Below are positions 7,794 to 16,094 of a stretch of DNA of 64,000 nucleotides, piece after piece (positions within the stretch are counted from its first letter, which is position 1; each line of letters opens with the position of its first letter). Below the pieces are notes generated by a model. The model was not told the DNA's origin and did no database searches. It worked only from the letters and a program-made list of their open reading frames with translations. The position numbers were made by a program, and so were the translations under genes. The stretch comes from Deltaproteobacteria bacterium (GTDB taxonomy: Bacteria > Desulfobacterota > Desulfuromonadia > Geobacterales > JAJYBI01), in contig JAJYBI010000005.1 of the NCBI GenBank assembly GCA_021779095.1, positions 109,120 to 173,119 on the forward strand. The letters run 5' to 3'.

Positions 7794-9724
7794 GAAAGCA
7801 CCCCCTTCAGTTCCGCCCGCAGCATCGCCCGGCTGGCCCCCCGGGCGGTGATCGCACCGGCAGGACAGGCGGCGACACAGGTACCGCACCCCTGGCAGAG
7901 GATGTCTAAAATCCGGGCGACCCGCCCCTCCTCATCCCAGCTGATCGCGTGGTAGGGGCAGAGGGTGAGGCAGAGACCGCACCCGGAGCAGGCGGCATTA
8001 TCCACCACTGCGACCTGCGGGTCGATGACGAGCTCCTGACCCGGCACCAGTTCGGCCAGCACGAGCCCGGCGGCGGCGCTGCCGGAGGCGACCGCATCCC
8101 TGATCGTTCCCGGTTCGCGGCAGGAGCCGGCCAGGTAGATCCCCTTCCGGGCCGATTCGAAGGGCGATATCTGCGGGTGGAGCGGCGACAGGAAGCCGTC
8201 GTCGTCGCAGGGGAGGCGGAACAGCCGGGCGATCTCCCGCGTGCCGGGACCCGGGACGTGCGGACGGCAGAGGACGACCATCTCCGCCGGAACCGACTGA
8301 CCATCCGTCCGGATGGTCCTTTCCCCCTCCTCCCGTACCATCCGGAGTTCGCGGAACGCACCGTAGCGGACGACCGCGCTCTCGTCGAGCTGAAGGAGCG
8401 TGCTCGCGGCCGGCCCTGGGACGACCTGTTCCCGCACGAGACGGGTCACCGCCAGCTCAGGGACGCGCCGCCTGGCGATGCCTGCGATCTTCAGCGCCTC
8501 CTGGCAGCAGATCCCCGAACAGTAGAAGGTCCCCTCCGGGTCAAGCGACCCTGCGCACTGCACGATGGCGAGCGACCGTGGCGATTCGCCGGCCGCCGTC
8601 ACCAGTTCCCCGCCCGTGTGCCCGTCGCGGGAGATCAGCCTCTCGAATCCGCAGGCGGTGTGGACGTCCTCCTCCCCTCCCCACCCGTCCGGCAGGAAAG
8701 ACATTTCCTCGGCGCCGGTGGCGACGACGATGGCGCCGGCGGTGAACGTGAGCTCGCGGACGGTATCGTCGAAGTCGATGGTGCCGGGAACCGGGCAGAC
8801 CTCCTGGCAGAGCCGGCACGAGCCGTCCTGCAGCTGCCGGCAGCTGGCGGGATCGAGCACCGGTGCGCCGGGTTGCGCCCCGGCAAAGGGGGCCGCGATG
8901 GCGGGCCGGTCGCTCCCCGGCGCCAACGGATCGGCGGTCCGGACCGGACATGCCGCGACGCAGCTCTGACAGCCGATGCAGGAGTCGGTCCGGACAAAGC
9001 GGGGATGCTGCCTGACGGTCAGGTGCCATACGCCGAACTGGCCGGCCACCCGGGTTGCCTCCGCCTGCAGGAGGAGCTGCAACCGGCCGTCCCCGGCCGC
9101 CTGCAGGATCTCCTGCAGCCACGGCTCCAGCAGGCATGAACCGCATTCCAGCGACGGAAACAGCTCGTCGAACCGGACCGCCATCCCCCCGATGAACGGT
9201 GCGCGCTCGATCAGGGTGACCCGCCGACCGGCCCGGAGGAGGACACGGGCCGACTGCAGGCCGGCCGGTCCGGCGCCGATGATCACCACCTCCGGGCAGA
9301 CCGGAACGGTGCGGGGGGTCAGCGGTTCGTGGATCGTCACCCGGTCGAGCGCCCCCCGCAGGAGCCGGGTCGCCTTGGCGGTGGCCTCCGCCCGCGACCG
9401 GGTGACCCAGGCGACCTGCTCGCGCACGGGGATCATCTGCATCAGGTAGGGGTTGATCCCCGCCGCCGACAGGATCTGGCGGAAGGTCTCCTCGTGATCG
9501 CGGGGAGAGCAGGCCATGACGACGACCCTGCCGGGAGCCATTTCCCGTAGTTTTTCCGCCAGGGCCGCCCGGTTGTCGACGGCGCAGGCGAGTTCGTCGA
9601 AGAGAAACCGCGGACGTGCCGGGTGCTCGGCAAAAGCCGACCGGACCGCATCCCAGTCGATCGCCTCACCGAGGCAGCCGCTGCATGCGCAGACGATGAC
9701 GGCGGTGGTGTGCGTTTCGGTCAT
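7790..9724 (-). CDS. hdrA: HdrA-like FAD/iron-sulfur oxidoreductase
   Basis: A 644-aa homologue of heterodisulfide reductase subunit A, the flavin subunit where electron bifurcation takes place in methanogen complexes. In order: an N-terminal Cys-containing domain with ACSPRDHEETF (about 95-105); an FAD-binding GAGPAG motif near 150; a ferredoxin site CIGCQSCVAACP near 260; further Cys clusters (CRLCQEVCP); and two C-terminal 4Fe-4S motifs, CSGCGLCLTLCP and CQGCGTCVAACP. The ATG at 9724 overlaps the protease stop (ATGA). No HdrB or HdrC lies nearby, so the final acceptor is unknown from this window. Confidence 0.92.
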   Translation of the reverse strand: MTETHTTAVIVCACSGCLGEAIDWDAVRSAFAEHPARPRFLFDELACAVDNRAALAEKLREMAPGRVVVMACSPRDHEETFRQILSAAGINPYLMQMIPVREQVAWVTRSRAEATAKATRLLRGALDRVTIHEPLTPRTVPVCPEVVIIGAGPAGLQSARVLLRAGRRVTLIERAPFIGGMAVRFDELFPSLECGSCLLEPWLQEILQAAGDGRLQLLLQAEATRVAGQFGVWHLTVRQHPRFVRTDSCIGCQSCVAACPVRTADPLAPGSDRPAIAAPFAGAQPGAPVLDPASCRQLQDGSCRLCQEVCPVPGTIDFDDTVRELTFTAGAIVVATGAEEMSFLPDGWGGEEDVHTACGFERLISRDGHTGGELVTAAGESPRSLAIVQCAGSLDPEGTFYCSGICCQEALKIAGIARRRVPELAVTRLVREQVVPGPAASTLLQLDESAVVRYGAFRELRMVREEGERTIRTDGQSVPAEMVVLCRPHVPGPGTREIARLFRLPCDDDGFLSPLHPQISPFESARKGIYLAGSCREPGTIRDAVASGSAAAGLVLAELVPGQELVIDPQVAVVDNAACSGCGLCLTLCPYHAISWDEEGRVARILDILCQGCGTCVAACPAGAITARGASRAMLRAELKGVLS

Positions 9725-10185
9725 GGGATCGCCCCCTCCCGTGCAAGGCTCGCCACCCTGGCGCAGATCCCGGGCAGGGCCGCGGCCACGGCCGGCGACA
9801 GCCGTTCGTCGAAGCACTGCACGTCGGCGGCCCCGACGGCGACGATCACGATCCGCTCGTCGGGGGGGAGCGCCAGCCCCGCCCCCCGCGCCAGGGCGAG
9901 CGCCTGCTCCAGGGTGCAGTCGTGGCTGCAGGCGGCGTGACAGGTGGCGCTCCCGACGCCGGTCACCGCGATCTCCCCCGGCCGCAGGTCGGGATGGAGA
10001 GAGGCGTCGACGATGATGACCCGCTCGCTCCCCTGCATCTCCTCCACCAGCGCCAGCCCGCCGGCGTGGGCCTCCGCCAGCCGGACGCCGGCAAGGTCGT
10101 GCCGGACGAGCTCCCGCACGACCTGCGGGCCGATGCCGTCGTCCCGCAACAGCGGCGAACCGAGTCCGATGACCAGGGTGGTCAT
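9721..10185 (-). CDS. Hydrogenase maturation protease (M52/HyaD-HoxW family)
   Basis: A 154-aa endopeptidase that removes the C-terminal tail of the NiFe-hydrogenase large subunit once nickel has been inserted. The N-terminal GLGSPLLRDDGIGP contains the conserved Asp, and IVDA with a later His region follow, as in the family. It overlaps both neighbours by four bases (ATGA), so it is translationally coupled between the large subunit and the HdrA-like gene. Confidence 0.93.
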   Translation of the reverse strand: MTTLVIGLGSPLLRDDGIGPQVVRELVRHDLAGVRLAEAHAGGLALVEEMQGSERVIIVDASLHPDLRPGEIAVTGVGSATCHAACSHDCTLEQALALARGAGLALPPDERIVIVAVGAADVQCFDERLSPAVAAALPGICARVASLAREGAIP

Positions 10186-11672
10186 GACCGCACCACCCGG
10201 TCCAGAATCGCGCCGTCGGCGCTACTCCGGACCAGTATCTCGAAGGGGGTCTTCCCCACCGCATGGGTGGCGCAGGCGCAGCAGGGGTCGTAGAGCCGGA
10301 ACGCCATCTCGATCCGGTTGAGGATGCCGTCGGTGACCGTACCGCCGTGGATCAGCCCCCGGGCGGCCTCTGCCACGGAGATGCCGATGGCGGCGTTGTT
10401 GTGGGTGGTCCCGACGATCAGGTTGACCTGCGTGATGAGACCGTCGTCGTCGCAGGCGTAGTGGTGGATCAGGGTGCCGCGCGGCGCTTCCACGACGCCG
10501 ATCCCCTCCCCGGCGCGCGGCGCCACCGCCTGCCGCACCAGCGGATCGCACAGGTCGGGGTGCCGGGCCAGCTCCCCCATCCGCTCCGCCGCAGCCAGCA
10601 TCTCGACGAGCCGGGCCCAGTGGGTGGCCATCCGGTGGTGGATCGGCCGGTTCCGGCCGCCGGGTCCGTTCTGCCAGCAGCCGTAGGCCTCGTAGAGCCG
10701 CTGGAATGCCGCCTGGGCACGGGGGGTGCCCATCCGGTCTGCGACGTTCAGCCGGGCCAGCGGCGTGGACTGATAGATGCCGCTGTCGGCCCCGGTACGA
10801 AACCCCCGCCACCCGAACCTGCGCAGGTAGGGAAACTTCATGTAGGTCCAGGGCTCGGCGTGCTCCGCAATGTGCGCCGCATAGTCGGCCGGGGCGAAGG
10901 TCGTCGTGACGAGACCGTCCGGATCGACCACCCGGACCTCCCCCTGGTAGACATCCGGCGCGCCGGAGTCGTCCACCGTCCCCAGGTAGTGTGTCGGCGG
11001 GTCGGCGCCCCCGGGGGCGAAGAGCTCCCGGCAGCTGCCGTCGTCCCGGATCAGGCGCAGGAAGAGGTCGAGGGTGGCAAGCGCGAACTCCCGGTTCTCG
11101 TCGGCCACCTGCCGCGCCTCCGCGGCGAGCTCGGCGGTCACCGGCACGCTCCAGCCGCCGGGGAGTCCGGCGCAGAGATGGATGCCGCGTCCCCCGAGCA
11201 TCTTGATCAGCCGGTGGTTCCGGGCCCGGCAGGCGATGATCCCCTGCCCCGCCTCCCGGCCGAGGGCGCGGATCACCCCGAGGATGTTCCGCTCCGTCTT
11301 CGGGGCGTCGGGGCCGACGATCAGGTCGGGGCCGGCGAAGCAGTAGAAATGGGTGGCGTGGTCGGCGACGAAGAAGGCGTTGTAGATAAGCCGCCTGATC
11401 CGCTCGGCCGCCGGCAGGCAGGGTGCACCCCACATGGCGTCGAGCGCCCTGACCGAGGCCATGTGGTGCGCCTCCGGGCAGATGCCGCAGATCCGGTTGG
11501 TGATGTTCGGCATCTCCTCGGCCTGACGGCCGACGCAGAACGATTCGAATCCCCGCAGCTCGGGCGTCAGGAACCAGGCGCGGCTCACCTCGCCCCGCTC
11601 GTCGAGGAGGATCTCGATCCGGCCGTGCCCCTCAAGGCGGGTGACCGGGTCGATGACGATGCGCCTACCCAC
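10182..11672 (-). CDS. mvhA: NiFe hydrogenase large subunit, Mvh/Hox-like (group 3)
   Basis: A 496-aa catalytic subunit binding the NiFe centre. The N-terminal RICGICPEAHH (about residue 60) and the C-terminal DPCCACATH supply the four cysteine ligands. About 26 residues follow the final His and would be cut off by the adjacent protease, as in HoxH-type enzymes. I chose the GTG at 11672, giving VGRRIVIDPVTRLEGHG, because this is the family N terminus; the open frame continues upstream to 12296 but only as a shadow of the small-subunit gene. It overlaps the small-subunit stop by 8 bp. Confidence 0.94.
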   Translation of the reverse strand: MGRRIVIDPVTRLEGHGRIEILLDERGEVSRAWFLTPELRGFESFCVGRQAEEMPNITNRICGICPEAHHMASVRALDAMWGAPCLPAAERIRRLIYNAFFVADHATHFYCFAGPDLIVGPDAPKTERNILGVIRALGREAGQGIIACRARNHRLIKMLGGRGIHLCAGLPGGWSVPVTAELAAEARQVADENREFALATLDLFLRLIRDDGSCRELFAPGGADPPTHYLGTVDDSGAPDVYQGEVRVVDPDGLVTTTFAPADYAAHIAEHAEPWTYMKFPYLRRFGWRGFRTGADSGIYQSTPLARLNVADRMGTPRAQAAFQRLYEAYGCWQNGPGGRNRPIHHRMATHWARLVEMLAAAERMGELARHPDLCDPLVRQAVAPRAGEGIGVVEAPRGTLIHHYACDDDGLITQVNLIVGTTHNNAAIGISVAEAARGLIHGGTVTDGILNRIEMAFRLYDPCCACATHAVGKTPFEILVRSSADGAILDRVVRS

Positions 11673-12663
11673 GGTCCGCCCCGGATTGACCCGTCCCGCC
11701 GGCCAGATTCCGGGCTCCGTCGTAGCGGCAGAGCGTACCGAGCGGATCGGCCACGGCGGAAAGTGCGGCCCGATACAGTTCGCGGACGGTCCGGTCGTCG
11801 GCGGGATGGGGGATGTCGGGCAGAACAGCCGCGGAGAGGGCGGAGAGCGATGCCGCGACCGGAACGGCATCCGGGTCGAGCGTACCGTAGCAGCCGGTGC
11901 AGGGGGCATGGACCGTCGGGCAGAGGGCGCCGCAGCCGCCGCGGGTCGCCATCCCCATGCAGGCGATCCCCTGCTCCAGCAGGCACCACCCCTCTTCCGG
12001 GATGATCGCGCAGCTGCGGACCAGCCGCTGCGGCCGGTGGTTTCGTTTCTCCCGCGGGCAGTCGTCGCAGACCGACCGGGAGGTACACCCCAGCACCGTT
12101 CCCCGGGGCGGCAGCGGGGACATGCCGAGGGTCCGGATGGCGTCGAGCAGGCGGTCCGGTTCGGGGGGACAACCGGGGATGACGTAATCGACGTCGACCA
12201 GTTCGGCGACCGCATGGACGCGCGGCAGGAGCGGGGATGGAGCGGGTAGCTCCGGGGAAAACGTACCGTCGTCGCCGCGCTGTCCGGGGACGGCATCGGC
12301 GGCAGTATCGCAGATCCGCGACAGGAGCTGAGCGGCGCTCGCCTCGTTGGCGAGGGCGGGAACGCCGCCGCCGTCGGCGCAGCTGCCGAAGGCGACGAGC
12401 AGGCGGGATTTCAGCCGGAGCAGACGCGCCATCTCCAGGTTCTCGCCGGAGCGGAGGCAGCCGTTCAAAAGGGTGACCGCGATGCTGCCGTCGGCCATCG
12501 CCTCCAGGTCGGCCCGTTTCGTGTCGAGCAGACAGGGACAGAACGAAAGCTCCCAGTCGCGTCCGATCCCGAGGAGCGCCTCGTCCAGGTTCAGGAACGC
12601 GACCTCGCAGCCGCCGCAGGAGCCGGTCCAGTAGATGGCCATGGCGGGTCGGGATACGGTCAT
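11665..12663 (-). CDS. mvhG: NiFe hydrogenase small subunit, Mvh-like
   Basis: A 332-aa iron-sulfur subunit that carries electrons away from the NiFe site. The N-terminal YWTGSCGGCE and GSCADGGGVPA ligate the proximal cluster. The C-terminal half has Cys motifs CTSRSVCDDCP and a dense CMGMATRGGCGALCP...CTGC set for further clusters. There is no twin-Arg signal, so it is cytoplasmic. The ATG at 12663 overlaps the stop of the kinase gene (ATGA); an upstream in-frame start would extend into that gene. Confidence 0.93.
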   Translation of the reverse strand: MTVSRPAMAIYWTGSCGGCEVAFLNLDEALLGIGRDWELSFCPCLLDTKRADLEAMADGSIAVTLLNGCLRSGENLEMARLLRLKSRLLVAFGSCADGGGVPALANEASAAQLLSRICDTAADAVPGQRGDDGTFSPELPAPSPLLPRVHAVAELVDVDYVIPGCPPEPDRLLDAIRTLGMSPLPPRGTVLGCTSRSVCDDCPREKRNHRPQRLVRSCAIIPEEGWCLLEQGIACMGMATRGGCGALCPTVHAPCTGCYGTLDPDAVPVAASLSALSAAVLPDIPHPADDRTVRELYRAALSAVADPLGTLCRYDGARNLAGGTGQSGADRG

Positions 12664-14894
12664 GGCACGAGGCTGCACGCATCGGGTCGGTCGAGGATCG
12701 CGCGGACCGTCCGCAGGAGTTCGCGGGGTCTGGTCGGCTTGGGAAGGAAATCGACCCCCTTTTCGATCTTCCCCTTCTTGTGGATGATGTCCGCCGTGTA
12801 GCCGCTGGTGAACAGGCAGCGGGCAGCGGGATCGATGGCGCGGATCTCCTCGTACACCTCCCGACCGTTCATGAGCGGCATGATGACATCCAGGATGACG
12901 AGCGCGAGGTCATGCCGGTGTTTCCGGTACAGCCCCAGCGCCTCTTCGCCGTTCTCCGCCGTGATGACCCGGTAGCCCGCCGTCTCCAGGATCTCACGGT
13001 TGACGTCACGGGTCTCTTCGTTGTCCTCGGCCAAAAGGATGCATTCATCCCCCCCCGCAAACTCGGTCTGGATGGACGCCGTATCCGGCTGGTTGCACAT
13101 CTCCGGGGCAAGTTCCAGCACCGGCAGATAGACCCGGAAGGTGGTGCCGTGCCCCGGCTCGCTGTACACCGTGATGGTCCCCTCGTGCTGGGAAACGATC
13201 CCGTAGGCGGTGGAGAGTCCGAGCCCCGTCCCCTTCCCGGTCTCCTTCGTCGTATAGAACGGTTCGAATATCTTTTCCTGGGTGGCGGCGTCCATGCCGA
13301 TCCCGTTGTCGGTCACGGAGATCACGGCATAGCGGATGTCACCGCGCAGCGAACTGCCGGGTGGCGGCATCAGATGATCGACGATACCGGTACGGACGGT
13401 GACGTTGCCGCCGGCCGGCAGGGCATCCCGGGCGTTGGCGATGAGGTTCATCAGCACCTGCTCGATCATCCCCCGGTCCACCAGCACCAGCAGCGGATCG
13501 CGTTCGAAGATGATCTCGAAACGGATATCTTCCGTTAAAAGTCGTGACAGAAGCCCCCGGATATTGTGGACGATCTGGTTCAAGTCCGACGCCTCGGGGT
13601 TCAGTATCCGCTTGCGGCCGAACGCCAGCAGGTCCTGGGTAAGGCGGGATGCGCGGTCCACGCTGATGTTGATCTGATCGAGGTAGTGGTGGAGATCGGA
13701 CGCGGGACCGAGCCTGTACTGCAGGAGCGAGGTGTAGCCGATGATCGCCGTCAAAAGGTTGTTGAAGTCGTGGGCGATCCCCCCCGCCAGCAGACCGATC
13801 GCCTCCATCTTCTGCGACTGCCGCAGCTGCGCCTCCAGATGCATCCGGTCGAGTTCCGCCTTGCGGTAGTCCGTGATGTCGCGCACCGACTCCACGGCCC
13901 CCACACGCTGGCCGTCCTGGTCGATGAGCGGGGCCGCCGTCACCCAGAGATAGACGTCGCCGCGGCCGCGAAACGCCGGTATGTGCGCCTCGGCGTACAA
14001 CTTGTCGCCGGCCCGCTTCATGTAGGTATAATGGCTCGTGACGTTCGAGATGTCCTCGTCGAGGAAATCGAGCAGGACGGGGCGCGGTTCGCCGTAGAAT
14101 GCGACCGAATAGGACCGCTCACCGCTGCCGAGCATCTCCTCCTTGGGGCAGCCGGTCATCTCCTCTATCGCCTTGTTCCAGGCGATGATCTCCCCCTTGC
14201 TGTCGACGACGAAGGTCGCATCCGGAAGGAAATCGACGATATCCCGCATCTGGTGGTAGGCGAAACTGAGTTTCTCGTCGGCTTCCTGCAGACGCCGGAT
14301 GATGGAGACCAGCGACGCCTTTTCCCTGTTGATCAGGACCCCCAGCTTGGCGATCAGCTCGTTGCTGGAATGCTCGTTGGCGCACGCTGCCATATCGCCG
14401 GCGGCGATCCGGTTCAGCACGTCGTAATGCTCGCAGATGCCGATGGCCATCTCGTGGGTTTCGTCGATCCGGTCGGACAGGCTTTCCGCGAGGAGGTTTA
14501 TCCCTTCGGCGAGCTTGCGGACGAGGAGGTTCGAGCCGCCGCCATCGATCCGGGCGGTCGGATCACCGTGGCAGAGCTTTTCGACGATGTCGATGATATG
14601 GGCGAACGACTCGACGAACGACCTGTTGACCAGTTCGGCCTGATGCTCGCGCATCACCATGGAATGATAATGCTTGCGCATGAACGCCTTGATCGCGTCC
14701 AGGTCTCCGCTCTTCTCGAAAACGGGGCAGGTGGTGCAGACGGCTCCCTTGTCGATGCAGCCGGTGGTCTGCCTGTTGTGACAATGGGTGGAATCCTCGA
14801 GCCAGCAGGTCTTGCCCCTGTTCCCGTAGACCGGACACGCCGTGTTCGAGCACGAGAAGTATTCCCAGCAGTAGAGCGTTTTTCGTTCAGGCAT
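12660..14894 (-). CDS. Hybrid histidine kinase with Cys-rich N terminus, in the hydrogenase operon
   Basis: A 744-aa soluble sensor kinase. The N-terminal 70 residues hold about ten Cys in [22 protein letters not shown] and [10 protein letters not shown], a two-CW-type cysteine domain likely to bind metal or sense redox. A helical linker follows. Next come a PAS domain (about 270-390), HisKA with [18 protein letters not shown], a HATPase with DNGIGMD and GTGLGLS, and a C-terminal receiver with [12 protein letters not shown]. The start [10 protein letters not shown] at 14894 is chosen over 15017, which would overlap the TusA gene. Its place at the head of the hydrogenase genes suggests control by H2 or redox state. 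Confidence 0.9.
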   Translation of the reverse strand: MPERKTLYCWEYFSCSNTACPVYGNRGKTCWLEDSTHCHNRQTTGCIDKGAVCTTCPVFEKSGDLDAIKAFMRKHYHSMVMREHQAELVNRSFVESFAHIIDIVEKLCHGDPTARIDGGGSNLLVRKLAEGINLLAESLSDRIDETHEMAIGICEHYDVLNRIAAGDMAACANEHSSNELIAKLGVLINREKASLVSIIRRLQEADEKLSFAYHQMRDIVDFLPDATFVVDSKGEIIAWNKAIEEMTGCPKEEMLGSGERSYSVAFYGEPRPVLLDFLDEDISNVTSHYTYMKRAGDKLYAEAHIPAFRGRGDVYLWVTAAPLIDQDGQRVGAVESVRDITDYRKAELDRMHLEAQLRQSQKMEAIGLLAGGIAHDFNNLLTAIIGYTSLLQYRLGPASDLHHYLDQINISVDRASRLTQDLLAFGRKRILNPEASDLNQIVHNIRGLLSRLLTEDIRFEIIFERDPLLVLVDRGMIEQVLMNLIANARDALPAGGNVTVRTGIVDHLMPPPGSSLRGDIRYAVISVTDNGIGMDAATQEKIFEPFYTTKETGKGTGLGLSTAYGIVSQHEGTITVYSEPGHGTTFRVYLPVLELAPEMCNQPDTASIQTEFAGGDECILLAEDNEETRDVNREILETAGYRVITAENGEEALGLYRKHRHDLALVILDVIMPLMNGREVYEEIRAIDPAARCLFTSGYTADIIHKKGKIEKGVDFLPKPTRPRELLRTVRAILDRPDACSLVP

Positions 14895-14925
14895 CGTCGC
14901 CCTCACACGGACATATCTTGAGATA

Positions 14926-15150
14926 TCAGAAGCGTATCCTGATGCGCCGCCGATACCCTGCTTCCTCGGTGACGTACAGAAGCGTCCTGTTGAGACGCTG
15001 GCACCAGGCACGGACATCGACCTCGAAGGTGGGACAGTCGCCGATGATCTCCAGCATCTCGCCCGGCTTCATCTCCGACGAGACAACCGTCAGTTTCATG
15101 ATCGGCTGCGGGCATTTGAGCCCGGTTGCGTCCAGCTCTCGGATGTGCAT
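14926..15150 (-). CDS. TusA/SirA-family sulfur carrier protein
   Basis: A 74-aa protein with the family motif ATGLKCPQPIMKL, in which Cys is the persulfide-carrying residue, followed by the GDCPTFEVDVRAWC region typical of non-TusA paralogues (YeeD/SirA type). It is the first gene of the hydrogenase operon, 31 bp before the kinase. TusA-like carriers are often found with Hdr-like sulfur-oxidising or sulfur-reducing complexes, so a sulfur-related role for the operon is possible but unproven. Confidence 0.88.
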   Translation of the reverse strand: MHIRELDATGLKCPQPIMKLTVVSSEMKPGEMLEIIGDCPTFEVDVRAWCQRLNRTLLYVTEEAGYRRRIRIRF

Positions 15151-15175
15151 GTGGAGGTCCAGGTCCGGTGGTAAG

Positions 15176-15204
15176 ATTATAGCGACAACAGTATATAGTG
15201 TATT
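15176..15204 (-). promoter_or_regulatory. Putative promoter of the tusA-hydrogenase-hdrA operon
   Basis: The minus-strand -10 hexamer TATAAT (15176-15181) is perfect. The -35 region at 17 bp spacing is AATACA, a weak match. It lies 26-54 bp before the TusA-like start, in the only non-coding gap upstream of the operon. Confidence 0.45.
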
Positions 15205-15316
15205 TCGGATTTTTTACAGGTTTCTTGAGTCCGTCGTGAGAATTAATCCATTACCGACCACACACAAAACGGGTTGATCGTGTCGCGTGAAACCTCGGGA
15301 CGGACCAGCATAACGT

Positions 15317-15351
15317 GAACGGGGGACCCGCACCGCCGTGGTCCCCCGTTC
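15317..15351. repeat. GAACGGGGGACC palindromic repeat, copy A
   Basis: Arms GAACGGGGGACC and GGTCCCCCGTTC flank a GC-rich centre, forming a long hairpin just after the glycerophosphodiesterase stop. Near-identical hairpins lie at 22188-22222 and 23015-23047, each after a minus-strand gene. This copy has no T tract, so it may be a REP-like element rather than a simple terminator. Confidence 0.75.
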
Positions 15352-15404
15352 AATCACCTCATATGTCGTTGACAGCTCGGAGAGCTGCAGCGTGCACCTC
15401 TCCG

Positions 15405-16094
15405 TCAGTCCCCGGCATACCGCATCACACGGTCGGGGTAGTCGGAGAACAGACCGTCCACGCCCAGCGCGGCCATCCGTGCGATATCCTCGTGTGTGTT
15501 GGCGGTGTAGGCCCATACCTGCAGCCCCCGGCGGTGGGCATCGTCCACGAGCGCACGGTCGATGAAGCGAATGGAGGGATGGATGGACCAGAGCCCGAGC
15601 CGCTCGCCACAGGCCGCGTCGTCGTGGGGGATGCGGGACAGAAGGCCGCCCAGACGGATACGCGGGTCCAGCGCCTTCATTGCCGCCAGCGCCGTACGGT
15701 CGAACGAGGAGACCACGATCCGGTCGTACCCCCACCCCTGCCCGATCAGACCGGCGATCCGCCCCGCCACCGACCCGGCCGTGCCGGGTCCCTTCAGCTC
15801 GATGTTGATCCCGGCGCGCCGGCCGACGAGGTCGAACACCTCATCCAGGGTCGGTATGCGTTCCCCCTCTCCCGCGTCCAGCGTCCGCAGGTAGGCGAAC
15901 GACCGGTCCCGCACGTAACCGTGCCCGTCGGTCGTCCGCTCAAGCCGTTCGTCGTGGAACACGACCAGGTGGTCCTCCACGACGTACACGTCGACCTCCA
16001 CCCACGGCACCCCCAGTTCCAGGGCGCGGGAAACCGACTTCAGGGTATTTTCCGGCGCGTAGCCCGCCGCGCCTCTGTGTCCGATGGCGATCAT
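15405..16094 (-). CDS. Glycerophosphodiester phosphodiesterase
   Basis: A 229-aa GDPD-family enzyme that releases glycerol 3-phosphate from glycerophosphodiesters. [14 protein letters not shown] carries the catalytic His and ENT metal ligands, EVDVYV the acidic ligands, and [12 protein letters not shown] the second catalytic His. There is no signal peptide, so a cytoplasmic role is likely. The ATG at 16094 overlaps the kinase stop (ATGA), which makes it preferable to an ATG further upstream. Confidence 0.92.
   Translation of the reverse strand: MIAIGHRGAAGYAPENTLKSVSRALELGVPWVEVDVYVVEDHLVVFHDERLERTTDGHGYVRDRSFAYLRTLDAGEGERIPTLDEVFDLVGRRAGINIELKGPGTAGSVAGRIAGLIGQGWGYDRIVVSSFDRTALAAMKALDPRIRLGGLLSRIPHDDAACGERLGLWSIHPSIRFIDRALVDDAHRRGLQVWAYTANTHEDIARMAALGVDGLFSDYPDRVMRYAGD

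Noticed and set aside
9725..10264. N-terminal extension of the HdrA-like frame to 10264
   Set aside because: The open frame simply runs through the protease gene in another phase. The extension is Arg/Gly-rich shadow protein, and the ATG at 9724 overlaps the protease stop.
11673..12296. Extension of the hydrogenase large-subunit frame to 12296
   Set aside because: It lies wholly inside the small-subunit gene and has Ser/Arg-rich shadow composition. The family N terminus begins at 11672.
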